This document shows, one piece after another, positions 1 through 7,318 of a stretch of 7,857 bases of DNA. Under the pieces are notes generated by a model that was not told where the DNA came from, made no database searches, and saw only the letters and a list, made by a program, of their open reading frames with translations. The stretch spans positions 1-7,857 of the forward strand of contig JAIXSD010000308.1 of the NCBI GenBank assembly GCA_027484885.1, in the 5' to 3' direction. This DNA is from Rubrivivax sp. Lineage in GTDB: Bacteria > Pseudomonadota > Gammaproteobacteria > Burkholderiales > Burkholderiaceae_C. Both the position numbers and the translations under genes were made by a program. The first letter of the stretch is position 1; every line of letters begins with the position of its first letter.

Positions 1-2172
1 ACGGCCGAGGCCATCCTGACCGCCTTCAACCACTGGGACGATATCGATGTGCACATCGCCGGCCGCAGCATGCGCTCGGGCGGCCATGGTTTCTGCGGCA
101 TCGGCCGCATGAAGCTGCTGAACATCCTGCAGTCGCGCTGTGCCGAGCTGGGTGTGAAGCTGGTCTACGAACATGATGTGCAAGACGATGAAGGCGTGGA
201 AGCCGATCTCATCATCGCCTGCGATGGCCTGAACAGCCGCATCCGCCAGAAGTACAGCGCCACCTACCAGCCCGACGTCGATCTGCGCCAATGCCGCTTT
301 GTCTGGCTGGGCACGACCAAGCTCTTCGACGCCTTCACCTTCGATTTCCAGAAGACCGAGCATGGCTGGTTCCAGGCCCATGCCTACAAGTTCGACGAGA
401 CGCACTCGACCTTCATCGTCGAGACGCCCGAGTCGGTCTGGCAGGCCGCCGGCCTGGAGGCCATGAGCAAGGAAGAGGGCATTGCCTTCTGCGAGCGCCT
501 GTTCGCCAAGGTGCTGGACGGCCACGCGCTGATCAGCAATGCCTCGCACCTGCGCGGCTCGGCGCAGTGGATCCGTTTCCCGCGTGTGGTCTGCAAGAAC
601 TGGGTGCACCACAACGGCCGCGCGCCCGTGGTGCTGATGGGCGATGCCGCCCACACCGCGCACTTTTCCATCGGCTCGGGCACCAAGCTGGCGCTGGAAG
701 ATGCCATCGCCCTGGCGCGCGATATTGGTGAAGCCGGCGGTGATCTGACGCGCGCCCTGGAGGTCTACCAGGCCAGTCGAAGCATCGAGGTGCTGCGCAT
801 CCAGAACGCCGCGCGCAACTCCACCGAATGGTTTGAGAACGTCGAGCGCCATGCCCATCTGGCGCCCGAGCAGTTTGCCTATTCCCTGCTGACCCGCTCG
901 CAGCGCATCTCGCACGAGAACCTGCGCCAGCGTGATGCCGGCTATGTGGGTCGCTTCGAGGCCTGGCTGGCGGCGCAGAGTGGCTTGCCCGAGCAGGCCG
1001 TGCCGCCCATGTTCACGCCCTTCCGCCTGCGCGGGCTGACGCTGAAGAACCGCGTCGTGGTCTCGCCCATGGCGCAGTACTCCTGTGTCGACGGCGTCGT
1101 CGGCGACTACCACCTGATGCACCTGGGCGCCCGTGCCACCGGCGGCGCCGGCCTGGTGTTCGCCGAGATGACCTGTCCCTCGGCCGAGGGCCGCATCACG
1201 CCGGGCTGCCCCGGGCTCTACACCGATCTGCAGGGCCTGGCCTGGCAGCGCATCGTGGACTTCGTGCACACCCACAGCAGCGCCAAGATCGCCATGCAGC
1301 TGGGTCACGCCGGCGCCAAGGGCTCGACCCGGCGCGGCTGGGAGGGCATCGACCAGCCGCTGGAAACCGGCAACTGGCCCTTGATCTCGGCCTCGCCCCA
1401 GCAGTACCTGGCCGGCGTGAGCCAGACCTCGCGCGCCATGGACCGGGCCGATATGGACCGGGTGCGCGATGACTTTGTCGCCGCCGCCCGCCGCGCAGCC
1501 GCGGCCGGATTCGATTGGCTGGAGCTGCACTGCGCCCACGGCTACTTGCTTTCCAGCTTCCTCTCGCCGCTGACCAACCACCGCGAGGACGAATACGGCG
1601 GCTCGTTGGAGAACCGCCTGCGCTATCCGCTCGAGGTCTTCCGCGCCTTGCGTGCGGTCTGGCCGGAGGAGCGGCCGATGTCGGTGCGCATCTCCGCCCA
1701 TGACTGGGTGCCCGGCGGCAACACGCCGGAAGACGCGGTGCTGATCGCGGCGGCCTTCAAGGCGGCCGGCGCCGACCTGATCGATGTGTCCTCGGGCCAG
1801 GTCAGCAAGCAGGAGAAGCCCACCTACGGCCGCATGTGGCAGACCCCGTTCTCCGAGAGCATCCGCAACCGCGTCGGCATCGCCACCATGGCCGTGGGTG
1901 CCATCTCCGAGGCCGACCATGTCAACAGCATCATCGCGGCTGGCCGGGCTGACCTCTGCGCCATCGCCCGCCCGCATCTGGCCAACCCGGCCTGGACGCT
2001 CAGCGAAGCGGCGCGCATCGGCTACCAAGCCGGGCCGGGCCTCAACTGGCCGCGCGCCTATCTCTCGGCCAAGCCGCAGCTGGAAAAAGAGTTCGAGCGC
2101 CAGCGCGCGCAGGCCTCGGCCAGCGCGGGCCTGAGCGCACAAGAGCAGGCCAACAAGGCCTTGGGGGTCTGA
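1..2172 (+). CDS. abmA: 2-aminobenzoyl-CoA monooxygenase/reductase, fused FAD monooxygenase + OYE-type reductase (5' truncated by window)
   Basis: This fused flavoenzyme uses O2 and NAD(P)H to hydroxylate and then reduce the ring of 2-aminobenzoyl-CoA, giving a non-aromatic cyclohexenone-type CoA thioester; it is cytoplasmic. The frame is open from base 1, so the GTG at 49 is an internal codon; the missing N-terminus (my estimate 60-70 residues) should carry the FAD Rossmann GxGxxG. Numbering visible codons from base 1, the monooxygenase half has a DG-type motif ([10 protein letters not shown], about 74-83) and the GD motif GDAAHT (214-219), followed by [13 protein letters not shown], typical of aryl-CoA hydroxylases. 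An Old Yellow Enzyme half starts near codon 337 (MFTPFRLRG) and carries HCAHGYL with paired histidines 510 and 513, then the YGGSLENR signature. The cysteine usual in YqjM-like enzymes is alanine (SPMAQYS, Ala358). Databases often label this family 'bifunctional salicylyl-CoA 5-hydroxylase/oxidoreductase'; the neighbouring ligase and beta-oxidation genes favour 2-aminobenzoyl-CoA. The family is secure; the exact substrate is less so. Confidence 0.9.
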   Translation, partial: TAEAILTAFNHWDDIDVHIAGRSMRSGGHGFCGIGRMKLLNILQSRCAELGVKLVYEHDVQDDEGVEADLIIACDGLNSRIRQKYSATYQPDVDLRQCRFVWLGTTKLFDAFTFDFQKTEHGWFQAHAYKFDETHSTFIVETPESVWQAAGLEAMSKEEGIAFCERLFAKVLDGHALISNASHLRGSAQWIRFPRVVCKNWVHHNGRAPVVLMGDAAHTAHFSIGSGTKLALEDAIALARDIGEAGGDLTRALEVYQASRSIEVLRIQNAARNSTEWFENVERHAHLAPEQFAYSLLTRSQRISHENLRQRDAGYVGRFEAWLAAQSGLPEQAVPPMFTPFRLRGLTLKNRVVVSPMAQYSCVDGVVGDYHLMHLGARATGGAGLVFAEMTCPSAEGRITPGCPGLYTDLQGLAWQRIVDFVHTHSSAKIAMQLGHAGAKGSTRRGWEGIDQPLETGNWPLISASPQQYLAGVSQTSRAMDRADMDRVRDDFVAAARRAAAAGFDWLELHCAHGYLLSSFLSPLTNHREDEYGGSLENRLRYPLEVFRALRAVWPEERPMSVRISAHDWVPGGNTPEDAVLIAAAFKAAGADLIDVSSGQVSKQEKPTYGRMWQTPFSESIRNRVGIATMAVGAISEADHVNSIIAAGRADLCAIARPHLANPAWTLSEAARIGYQAGPGLNWPRAYLSAKPQLEKEFERQRAQASASAGLSAQEQANKALGV

Positions 2173-2175
2173 GCC

Positions 2176-2973
2176 ATGGCCGGCAACTTTCCGCCTCTGG
2201 TTCAGCAACCTTTGCAAGGCCTGCACGCCGTGGTCACCGGCGGTGGCAGCGGCATTGGCGCGGCCATTGCGCAAAGCCTGCTGCAGGCCGGCGCCCGCGT
2301 CACCTTGATGGGCCGCAACCACGAGCGCCTGCAGGTGCAGCAGCTGGCCCTGGCGGCCTTGGGTGAGGTGGGGTTTCAGATCGTCGATGTCGGGGATGAG
2401 GTCAGTGTGCAGCGCGGCTTCGCCGCAGCCACGGCGCTGGCGCCGGTGGACATCCTGGTCAACAACGCGGGCCAGGTGGAAACCGCGCCGATCTCCCGCA
2501 CTTCGCTGGAGCTCTGGCAGCGCATGCTGCAGGTCAATCTGACCGGCACGTTTTTGTGCAGCCGCGAGGTCTTGCCGGTGATGACGGCGCGCGGCTTCGG
2601 CCGCATCATCAATGTGGCCAGCACCGCTGCGCTCACCGGTTATGCCTATGTGGCTGCCTACTGCGCCGCCAAGCATGGCGTGCTGGGCCTGACCCGCGCC
2701 ATGGCGCAGGAGACGGCCAAGAAGGGCGTGACCGTCAACGCCGTCTGCCCCGGCTACACCGAGACCGACATTGTCGACCGCGCGGTGCAGACCATCATGC
2801 AAAAGACCGGTCGCAGCGCCGAAGAGGCCCGCGCCGAGCTGGCGGCCGGCAACCCGCTGGGCCGCCTGATCCAGCCGCAGGAAGTGGCGGCCACCGTGCT
2901 CTGGTTGGCGCGGCGCGACAGCGCGGCCATCAACGGCCAGGCGATCTCGGTCTGCGGGGGCGAGCTGCCATGA
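2176..2973 (+). CDS. SDR-family NAD(P)-dependent oxidoreductase, probable 3-hydroxyacyl-CoA dehydrogenase
   Basis: This 265-residue classical short-chain dehydrogenase probably oxidises a hydroxyl on a CoA-bound intermediate made after the fused monooxygenase/reductase. Visible motifs are the cofactor loop TGGGSGIG (21-28), NNAG (96-99), and a complete catalytic tetrad Asn121, Ser149, Tyr162 and Lys166 (YCAAK). The C-terminal part has CPGYTETD after the PG motif. The residues after beta-strand 2 are Gly-Arg (46-47) rather than an Asp, which leans towards NADP(H), though this is only a weak inference. The length is normal for the family. The ATG lies 3 bp after the abmA stop with a G-run (2163-2167) 8 bp upstream, so translation is probably coupled. 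The stop overlaps the start of the MarR gene. The substrate is inferred from operon context only; a FabG-like ketoreductase role is the main alternative. Confidence 0.9.
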   Translation: MAGNFPPLVQQPLQGLHAVVTGGGSGIGAAIAQSLLQAGARVTLMGRNHERLQVQQLALAALGEVGFQIVDVGDEVSVQRGFAAATALAPVDILVNNAGQVETAPISRTSLELWQRMLQVNLTGTFLCSREVLPVMTARGFGRIINVASTAALTGYAYVAAYCAAKHGVLGLTRAMAQETAKKGVTVNAVCPGYTETDIVDRAVQTIMQKTGRSAEEARAELAAGNPLGRLIQPQEVAATVLWLARRDSAAINGQAISVCGGELP

Positions 2974-2987
2974 CAAGCATGACAAGC
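2970..2987 (+). repeat. Perfect 9-bp tandem duplication covering the MarR start codon
   Basis: The nonamer ATGACAAGC occurs twice in tandem, encoding Met-Thr-Ser-Met-Thr-Ser. Each copy offers an in-frame ATG. The first copy overlaps the SDR stop codon and lies 9 bp after the G-run at 2956-2960, so it is the better placed start. The second copy would give a protein three residues shorter. Confidence 0.85.
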
Positions 2988-3551
2988 GCCCTCGGTCCCG
3001 CCGAGCTGGATCCGGGCCTGGACCTGGGGCCGGACCTGGAATCGCGGGTGATCGACGACCACCACCAGGCGCTCAAGCTCTGGCTGCGCCTGCTGGCCTG
3101 CACCAACCGGGTGGAGGGCGTGATCCGCAAACGCCTGAGCCAGGACTTCGCCACCACCTTGCCGCGCTTCGACCTGCTGGCCCAACTGGAGCGCCACCCC
3201 GAAGGCCTGGCCATGCGCGAGCTCTCGCAGCGCCTGATGGTGACCGGCGGCAACATCACCGGCATCACCGACCAGCTCGAATCCGAGGGCCTGGTGGTGC
3301 GCGAGGCCCATCCCAGCGACCGTCGCTCTTTCACCGTCAAGCTCACGCCGCAAGGCCGGCGCCAGTTCAAGCGCATGGCGGCCACGCATGAGCAATGGGT
3401 GGTGGAGCTGCTGGGCGGCTGGTCGGCCGAGCAGAAGACCGAGCTCTACGGCCTGATGGCCGTCTTGAAAAACCATCTGGGGGCTCTGGATGCTGCCGCA
3501 GCGGCGACCACCGCGGCCACCAGCCCCGCGAGCAAGGAGAAAAAGAAATGA
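2970..3551 (+). CDS. MarR-family transcriptional regulator
   Basis: This winged helix-turn-helix regulator has 193 residues from the ATG at 2970, which overlaps the SDR stop by 4 bp (ATGA). The open frame extends far upstream inside the SDR gene, but that part is an out-of-frame shadow. An identical second start lies 9 bp later at 2979. The N-terminal 25 residues are a Leu/Asp/Gly/Pro-rich extension. Helical dimerisation sequence follows (about 30-60), then the HTH (about 80-108, [17 protein letters not shown]) and the wing with the family DxR signature ([16 protein letters not shown], 114-129). The tail (about 173-193) is Ala/Thr-rich and ends in lysines. MarR proteins in aromatic degradation clusters commonly repress and are released by the aromatic acid or its CoA thioester. 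Here the gene sits inside the catabolic operon, so autoregulation is likely. Its operator is not visible in the window and probably lies upstream of abmA. Confidence 0.9.
   Translation: MTSMTSALGPAELDPGLDLGPDLESRVIDDHHQALKLWLRLLACTNRVEGVIRKRLSQDFATTLPRFDLLAQLERHPEGLAMRELSQRLMVTGGNITGITDQLESEGLVVREAHPSDRRSFTVKLTPQGRRQFKRMAATHEQWVVELLGGWSAEQKTELYGLMAVLKNHLGALDAAAAATTAATSPASKEKKK
3534..3539 (+). promoter_or_regulatory. Shine-Dalgarno site deciding the crotonase start
   Basis: AAGGAG lies 8 bp before the ATG at 3548 and within the last codons of the MarR gene. It is the strongest ribosome binding site in the window. It supports the start at 3548 over the long upstream open frame (from 3395) and over a second Met at 3563. 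A strong site here may raise crotonase output relative to the regulator just upstream. Confidence 0.75.
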
Positions 3552-4402
3552 CGGAACGCGCCATGAGCGAACACCTGCGCGAAGGCAACCGCCAAAGCCT
3601 GCAGGGTTACACGCCCCAGCACTTCCGCTGGGCCCAGCACGGCGATGTGGGCCTGATCACCCTGAACCGGCCCGAGCGCAAGAACCCGCTGACCTTCGAG
3701 AGCTATGCCGAGCTGCGCGATCTGTTCCGCCGCCTGAGCTATGTCGATGAGGTGCGCGCCATCGTCGTGCAGGGCGCGGGCGACAACTTCTGCAGCGGCG
3801 GCGATGTGCACGAGATCATCGGCCCGCTGACCCAGATGAGCATGCCCGATCTGCTGGCCTTCACCCGCATGACGGGCGATCTGGTCAAGGCCATGCGCGC
3901 CTGCCCGCAGCCGGTGATCGCCGCCATTGACGGCGTCTGCGCCGGTGCCGGTGCCATCATGGCCATGGCCTCGGACCTGCGCGTCGGCACGGCACGCAGC
4001 AAGACCGCGTTTCTGTTCACCCGCGTCGGCCTGGCCGGCTGCGATATGGGCGCCTGCTCCATCCTGCCGCGCATCGTCGGCCAGGGTCGCGCCTCGGACC
4101 TGCTCTACAGCGGCCGCAGCCTGGGCGGCGAGGAGGGCTTGAGCTGGGGCTTCATGAACCGCCTGGTCGTGCCCGAGCGCCTGCTGCCCGAGGCCCTGGA
4201 ATGGGCGCAGCAGATTGCCGGCGGCCCGGCCTTTGCCCACGCCATGACCAAGAAGATGCTGCATCAGGAATGGGCCATGGGCGTGGACGAGGCCATCGAG
4301 TCCGAAGCCCAGGCCCAGGCCATCTGCATGATGACGCAAGACTTCCACCGCGCCTATCACGCCTTCGTCGCCAAACAGCGACCCGAGTTTCAGGGGGATT
4401 GA
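3548..4402 (+). CDS. Enoyl-CoA hydratase/isomerase (crotonase) family enzyme with non-canonical active site
   Basis: This 284-residue crotonase-fold enzyme probably acts on the non-aromatic CoA thioester formed by the fused monooxygenase/reductase, by hydration, isomerisation or hydrolytic ring opening. The ATG overlaps the MarR stop by 4 bp and has a strong Shine-Dalgarno site. The core begins near residue 33 ([13 protein letters not shown]), after an N-terminal extension of about 30 residues. The first oxyanion-hole segment is FCSGGDVHE (81-89) and the second is [16 protein letters not shown] (128-143). By my hand alignment, the two glutamates of canonical enoyl-CoA hydratase correspond to Ile137 and Arg159 ([12 protein letters not shown]). 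An aspartate, Asp166, falls where 4-chlorobenzoyl-CoA dehalogenase, and approximately MenB, BadI and PaaG-like isomerases, carry a functional Asp. Plain hydratase activity should therefore not be assumed. The fold is certain; the reaction is unknown. Confidence 0.9.
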   Translation: MTERAMSEHLREGNRQSLQGYTPQHFRWAQHGDVGLITLNRPERKNPLTFESYAELRDLFRRLSYVDEVRAIVVQGAGDNFCSGGDVHEIIGPLTQMSMPDLLAFTRMTGDLVKAMRACPQPVIAAIDGVCAGAGAIMAMASDLRVGTARSKTAFLFTRVGLAGCDMGACSILPRIVGQGRASDLLYSGRSLGGEEGLSWGFMNRLVVPERLLPEALEWAQQIAGGPAFAHAMTKKMLHQEWAMGVDEAIESEAQAQAICMMTQDFHRAYHAFVAKQRPEFQGD

Positions 4403-4405
4403 GCG

Positions 4406-5578
4406 ATGAGCGAGCCCATGGTGAACCCGGCCCTCAAGCATCTGGAGTGGCCGTTCTTCGAGCCGCGCCACCGCGAGCTGGCGGCGCATCTGGACGCCTG
4501 GTGCGCCGAATTTCTGCACAGCGGCCACGGTGCCGATGTGGATGCCGAGTGCATCAGCCTGGTGCGCGCACTGGGGCAGGGTGGCTGGCTGCGCCATGCG
4601 GTGGCCGGCACGGCGCTCGGTGGTGCGGCCGAGGTGATCGACACCCGCGCCATCTGCCTGCTGCGCGAAACCCTGGCTCGCTACAACGGCCTGGCTGACT
4701 TTGCCTTCGCCATGCAAGGCCTAGGCTCGGGTGCGATCTCGCTGGCGGGCACGCCCGAGCAACGAGAGCGTTATCTGCCGGCCGTGGCGCGCGGCGAGAA
4801 GCTGGCGGCTTTTGCCCTGTCCGAGCCGCAAGCCGGCTCCGATGTAGCGGCCCTGCAATGCAGTGCGCGCTTGGACGGTGACAGCTATGTGCTGAACGGC
4901 GAGAAGACCTGGATCTCCAACGGGGGCATTGCCGACTTCTACGTGGTGTTTGCTCGCACCGGCGAAGCGCCCGGTTCGCGCGGCATCACTGCCTTCATCG
5001 TCGATGCCGGCACGCCGGGCTTCGAGATTGCCGAGCGCATCGAGGTGATCGCGCCGCACCCGCTGGCGCGGCTGAAATTCAGCGACTGCCGCATCCCGGC
5101 CAGCCAGCGCATCGGCGCGCCGGCCGAAGGCTTCAAGATCGCCATGCGCACCCTCGATGTCTTCCGCACCTCGGTGGCCGCTGCCGCCCTGGGCTTTGCG
5201 CGGCGCGGCCTGCAAGAGGGTCTGGCCCAGGCCAAGAGCCGAGCCATGTTCGGCGCCCACCTGGCCGATCTGCCCCTGGCCCAGGCCAAGCTGGCCGAGA
5301 TGGCCTGCACGGTGGACAGCTCGGCCCTGCTGGTCTACCGCGCCGCCTGGCAGCGCGACCAGGGTCAGACAGTCACGCGCGAGGCGGCGATGGCCAAGCT
5401 CATGGCCACCGAGGGCGCGCAGCAGGTGATCGATGCCGCGCTGCAACTGCATGGCGGCCGCGGCGTGCGCAGCGGCGAAATCGTGGAATCGCTGTACCGG
5501 GAAATCCGTGCCCTGCGCATTTACGAGGGCGCGAGCGAGGTCCAGCAGCTGATCATCGGACGGGACTTGCTGAAATGA
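4406..5578 (+). CDS. Acyl-CoA dehydrogenase
   Basis: This 390-residue FAD-dependent acyl-CoA dehydrogenase introduces a double bond alpha-beta to a CoA thioester and passes electrons to electron-transfer flavoprotein. The length is standard. The N-terminus ([20 protein letters not shown]) leads into the alpha-helical domain. The flavin/substrate motif is [10 protein letters not shown] (137-146), followed by [15 protein letters not shown] in the beta-domain. The C-terminal domain has [15 protein letters not shown], and YEGASEVQ, whose Glu374 aligns with the catalytic base of medium- and short-chain enzymes (IYEGTSxIQ). The enzyme should therefore be active. The start is 3 bp after the crotonase stop, with AGGGGGA (4392-4398) 7 bp upstream, and its stop overlaps the ligase start. 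In context it probably oxidises a cyclic or ring-opened dicarboxylic or amino acyl-CoA intermediate; that substrate is inference. Confidence 0.93.
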   Translation: MSEPMVNPALKHLEWPFFEPRHRELAAHLDAWCAEFLHSGHGADVDAECISLVRALGQGGWLRHAVAGTALGGAAEVIDTRAICLLRETLARYNGLADFAFAMQGLGSGAISLAGTPEQRERYLPAVARGEKLAAFALSEPQAGSDVAALQCSARLDGDSYVLNGEKTWISNGGIADFYVVFARTGEAPGSRGITAFIVDAGTPGFEIAERIEVIAPHPLARLKFSDCRIPASQRIGAPAEGFKIAMRTLDVFRTSVAAAALGFARRGLQEGLAQAKSRAMFGAHLADLPLAQAKLAEMACTVDSSALLVYRAAWQRDQGQTVTREAAMAKLMATEGAQQVIDAALQLHGGRGVRSGEIVESLYREIRALRIYEGASEVQQLIIGRDLLK

Positions 5579-7257
5579 ACGCTTCTGCCTCCAGCACTGC
5601 CATGGCCTACACCTCGCATCAGGACCGCTTTGCCTTCGAGCACTTGCCGCCGCGCGAGCAGTGGCCCGAGCTGATCTTCGAGCTGCCCGAGCTGCAGTTC
5701 CCTGAACGCCTGAACTGCGCGCATGAGCTGCTGGACGCCTGGGTCGAGCGCGGGCAGGGCGATCGCCTCTGTGTGCAAGGCTTTGGCGTTGACGGCCAGC
5801 CGCTGCGCTGGAGCTATGCCCAGCTGCAGGCCGAGGCCAACCGCATCGCCCATGTGCTGGTCGATGAGCTGGGTGTGGTGCCGGGCAACCGGGTGCTGCT
5901 GCGTGGTGCCAACACGCCGGCCATGGCGGCCTGCTGGTTCGCGGTGATGAAGGTGGGCGCCATTGCCGTGGCCACCATGCCCCTGCTGCGCGCGGTGGAG
6001 CTGGAACAGATCATCCAGAAAGCCGAGATCCGCCACGCCCTGTGTGACGAGCGCCTGGCCCAGGAGCTGCATCTGGCGCGCGAGCGCTGCCCGGGGCTGA
6101 CACAGGCCCTGCTGTTCCACAGCGCGGCGCCCGACGGCCTGGAGGCCCGCGCCGCCGCCAAGCCGGCGCTGTTCAGCACCGTGGACACTGCTGCCGAAGA
6201 CTGCTGCATCATCGCCTTCACCTCTGGCACCACCGGCCAGCCCAAAGGCACCATGCATTTCCACCGCGATGTGATGGCCATCTGCCGCTGCTGGCCGCCG
6301 CATCTGCTGCGCCCGCAGGCCGACGATGTTTTCATCGGCAGCCCGCCGCTGGCCTTCACCTTTGGACTGGGCGGCCTGCTGCTGTTCCCGATGACGGTGG
6401 GCGCCTCGACCGTGCTGTTGGAAAAAGCCTCGCCCGAGGCCTTGCTGCCGGCCGTGGCCCGCTACTGCGCCACCGTCTTGTTCACCGCGCCCACGTCGTA
6501 CCGGGTGATGGCCCCTCTGTTGGGCGAGCATGATCTGAGCAGCCTGCGCAAATGCGTCAGCGCCGGCGAAGCCTTGCCTGCGGCCACGCGCCAGCTCTGG
6601 AAAGAAGCGACCCGCGGCCGCACGGCAGCGGGTGAGGGCGGCATCGAGCTGATCGACGGTATCGGTGCCACAGAGCTGCTGCACATTTTCATTTCGCACG
6701 ACGAGGCCACGGCCCGGCCGGGTGCCACCGGTCGGCCGGTGCCGGGTTACCGCGCCTGCGTGCTGGGCGAGGAGGGTCAGGTCTTGCCTCCCGGTCAGGT
6801 GGGTCGTCTGGCCGTCAAGGGCCCGACCGGCTGCCGCTACCTGGCCGACGAGCGCCAGAAGAACTATGTGCTGAACGGCTGGAACTTGACCGGTGACGCC
6901 TACCTCGTCGACGAGCAGGGTTTCTTCGTCTACCAGGCGCGCACCGACGACATGATCATCTCCGGCGGCTACAACATCGCCGGCCCCGAAGTGGAAGCGG
7001 CCCTGCTGCTGCATCCGGCCGTGGCCGAGTGCGGGGTGGTGGGGCAGGCCGATGAAGAGCGCGGCCAGATCGTCAAGGCCGTGGTGGTGCTACGCCCCGG
7101 CTTCGAGGCCGGGCCCGAGCTGTGCAAGACCTTGCAGGATTTCGTCAAGGCCACCATCGCCCCCTACAAATACCCGCGCGCCATCGAGTTCCGCGAGCGC
7201 CTGCCGCGTACTGAGACCGGCAAGCTGCAACGCTTCCGCCTTCGTCACCCTGCTTGA
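5575..7257 (+). CDS. abmG: 2-aminobenzoate (benzoate)-CoA ligase, AMP-forming
   Basis: This 560-residue AMP-forming acyl-CoA synthetase activates an aromatic acid, most likely anthranilate, with ATP and CoA as the first step of the pathway; it is cytoplasmic. The phosphate-binding loop is [10 protein letters not shown] (216-225). The aromatic-acid ligase segment [13 protein letters not shown] follows about residue 362. The hinge/A8 region is [18 protein letters not shown] (457-474), and the catalytic lysine of the adenylation step is Lys550 in RTETGKLQR near the end. All core motifs are intact and the length fits the benzoate-CoA ligase family. The ATG overlaps the acyl-CoA dehydrogenase stop by 4 bp. 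A later Met (residue 10, MAYTSHQ) could also serve as start. Location next to the fused monooxygenase/reductase makes 2-aminobenzoate the preferred substrate over benzoate or salicylate, but sequence alone does not settle this. Confidence 0.9.
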   Translation: MNASASSTAMAYTSHQDRFAFEHLPPREQWPELIFELPELQFPERLNCAHELLDAWVERGQGDRLCVQGFGVDGQPLRWSYAQLQAEANRIAHVLVDELGVVPGNRVLLRGANTPAMAACWFAVMKVGAIAVATMPLLRAVELEQIIQKAEIRHALCDERLAQELHLARERCPGLTQALLFHSAAPDGLEARAAAKPALFSTVDTAAEDCCIIAFTSGTTGQPKGTMHFHRDVMAICRCWPPHLLRPQADDVFIGSPPLAFTFGLGGLLLFPMTVGASTVLLEKASPEALLPAVARYCATVLFTAPTSYRVMAPLLGEHDLSSLRKCVSAGEALPAATRQLWKEATRGRTAAGEGGIELIDGIGATELLHIFISHDEATARPGATGRPVPGYRACVLGEEGQVLPPGQVGRLAVKGPTGCRYLADERQKNYVLNGWNLTGDAYLVDEQGFFVYQARTDDMIISGGYNIAGPEVEAALLLHPAVAECGVVGQADEERGQIVKAVVVLRPGFEAGPELCKTLQDFVKATIAPYKYPRAIEFRERLPRTETGKLQRFRLRHPA

Positions 7258-7305
7258 GTTGTCCCTTCCTGTCGCTGACCGTTTGTTCACCCCAACCTGT
7301 CCCTT

Positions 7306-7310
7306 GGAGA
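7306..7310 (+). promoter_or_regulatory. Shine-Dalgarno site of the ABC binding-protein gene
   Basis: GGAGA lies 8 bp before the ATG at 7319 and fixes that start. It sits in the only appreciable gap of the window (7258-7318, 61 bp). I see no convincing -35/-10 pair, stable hairpin or T-run in this gap, so neither a separate promoter nor a terminator can be supported. Read-through from the ligase gene is plausible. Confidence 0.65.
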
Positions 7311-7318
7311 GCTTTGCC

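Noticed and set aside
49..51. GTG at 49 as the real start of the monooxygenase/reductase
   Set aside because: The frame is open from base 1 with family-like sequence ([15 protein letters not shown]), and the FAD-binding N-terminus is missing, so the gene begins before the window.
2556..2969. Upstream in-frame extension of the MarR gene inside the SDR gene
   Set aside because: This part is Arg/Ala-rich shadow sequence over the SDR catalytic region. The MarR homology starts after the ATG at 2970, which sits at an ATGA junction.
3395..3547. Upstream in-frame extension of the crotonase gene inside the MarR gene
   Set aside because: The ATG at 3548 has an ideal AAGGAG site and an ATGA junction. 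The upstream translation shows no crotonase similarity and overlaps the MarR C-terminus.
3446..4717. 423-residue open frame on the minus strand across the crotonase and dehydrogenase genes
   Set aside because: It spans two well-supported + strand genes and their junction, and its composition is that of a GC-rich shadow frame.
5521..7014. Long 497-residue open frame on the minus strand opposite the ligase gene
   Set aside because: It is antisense to a ligase with every core motif intact. Its translation is rich in Gln, His, Gly and Ala with no recognisable motif, as expected for a shadow frame in GC-rich DNA.
7258..7318. Possible terminator or promoter in the gap after the ligase gene
   Set aside because: I found no stem-loop followed by T residues and no convincing -35/-10 pair; the short imperfect repeats of CCTGTC are not enough.
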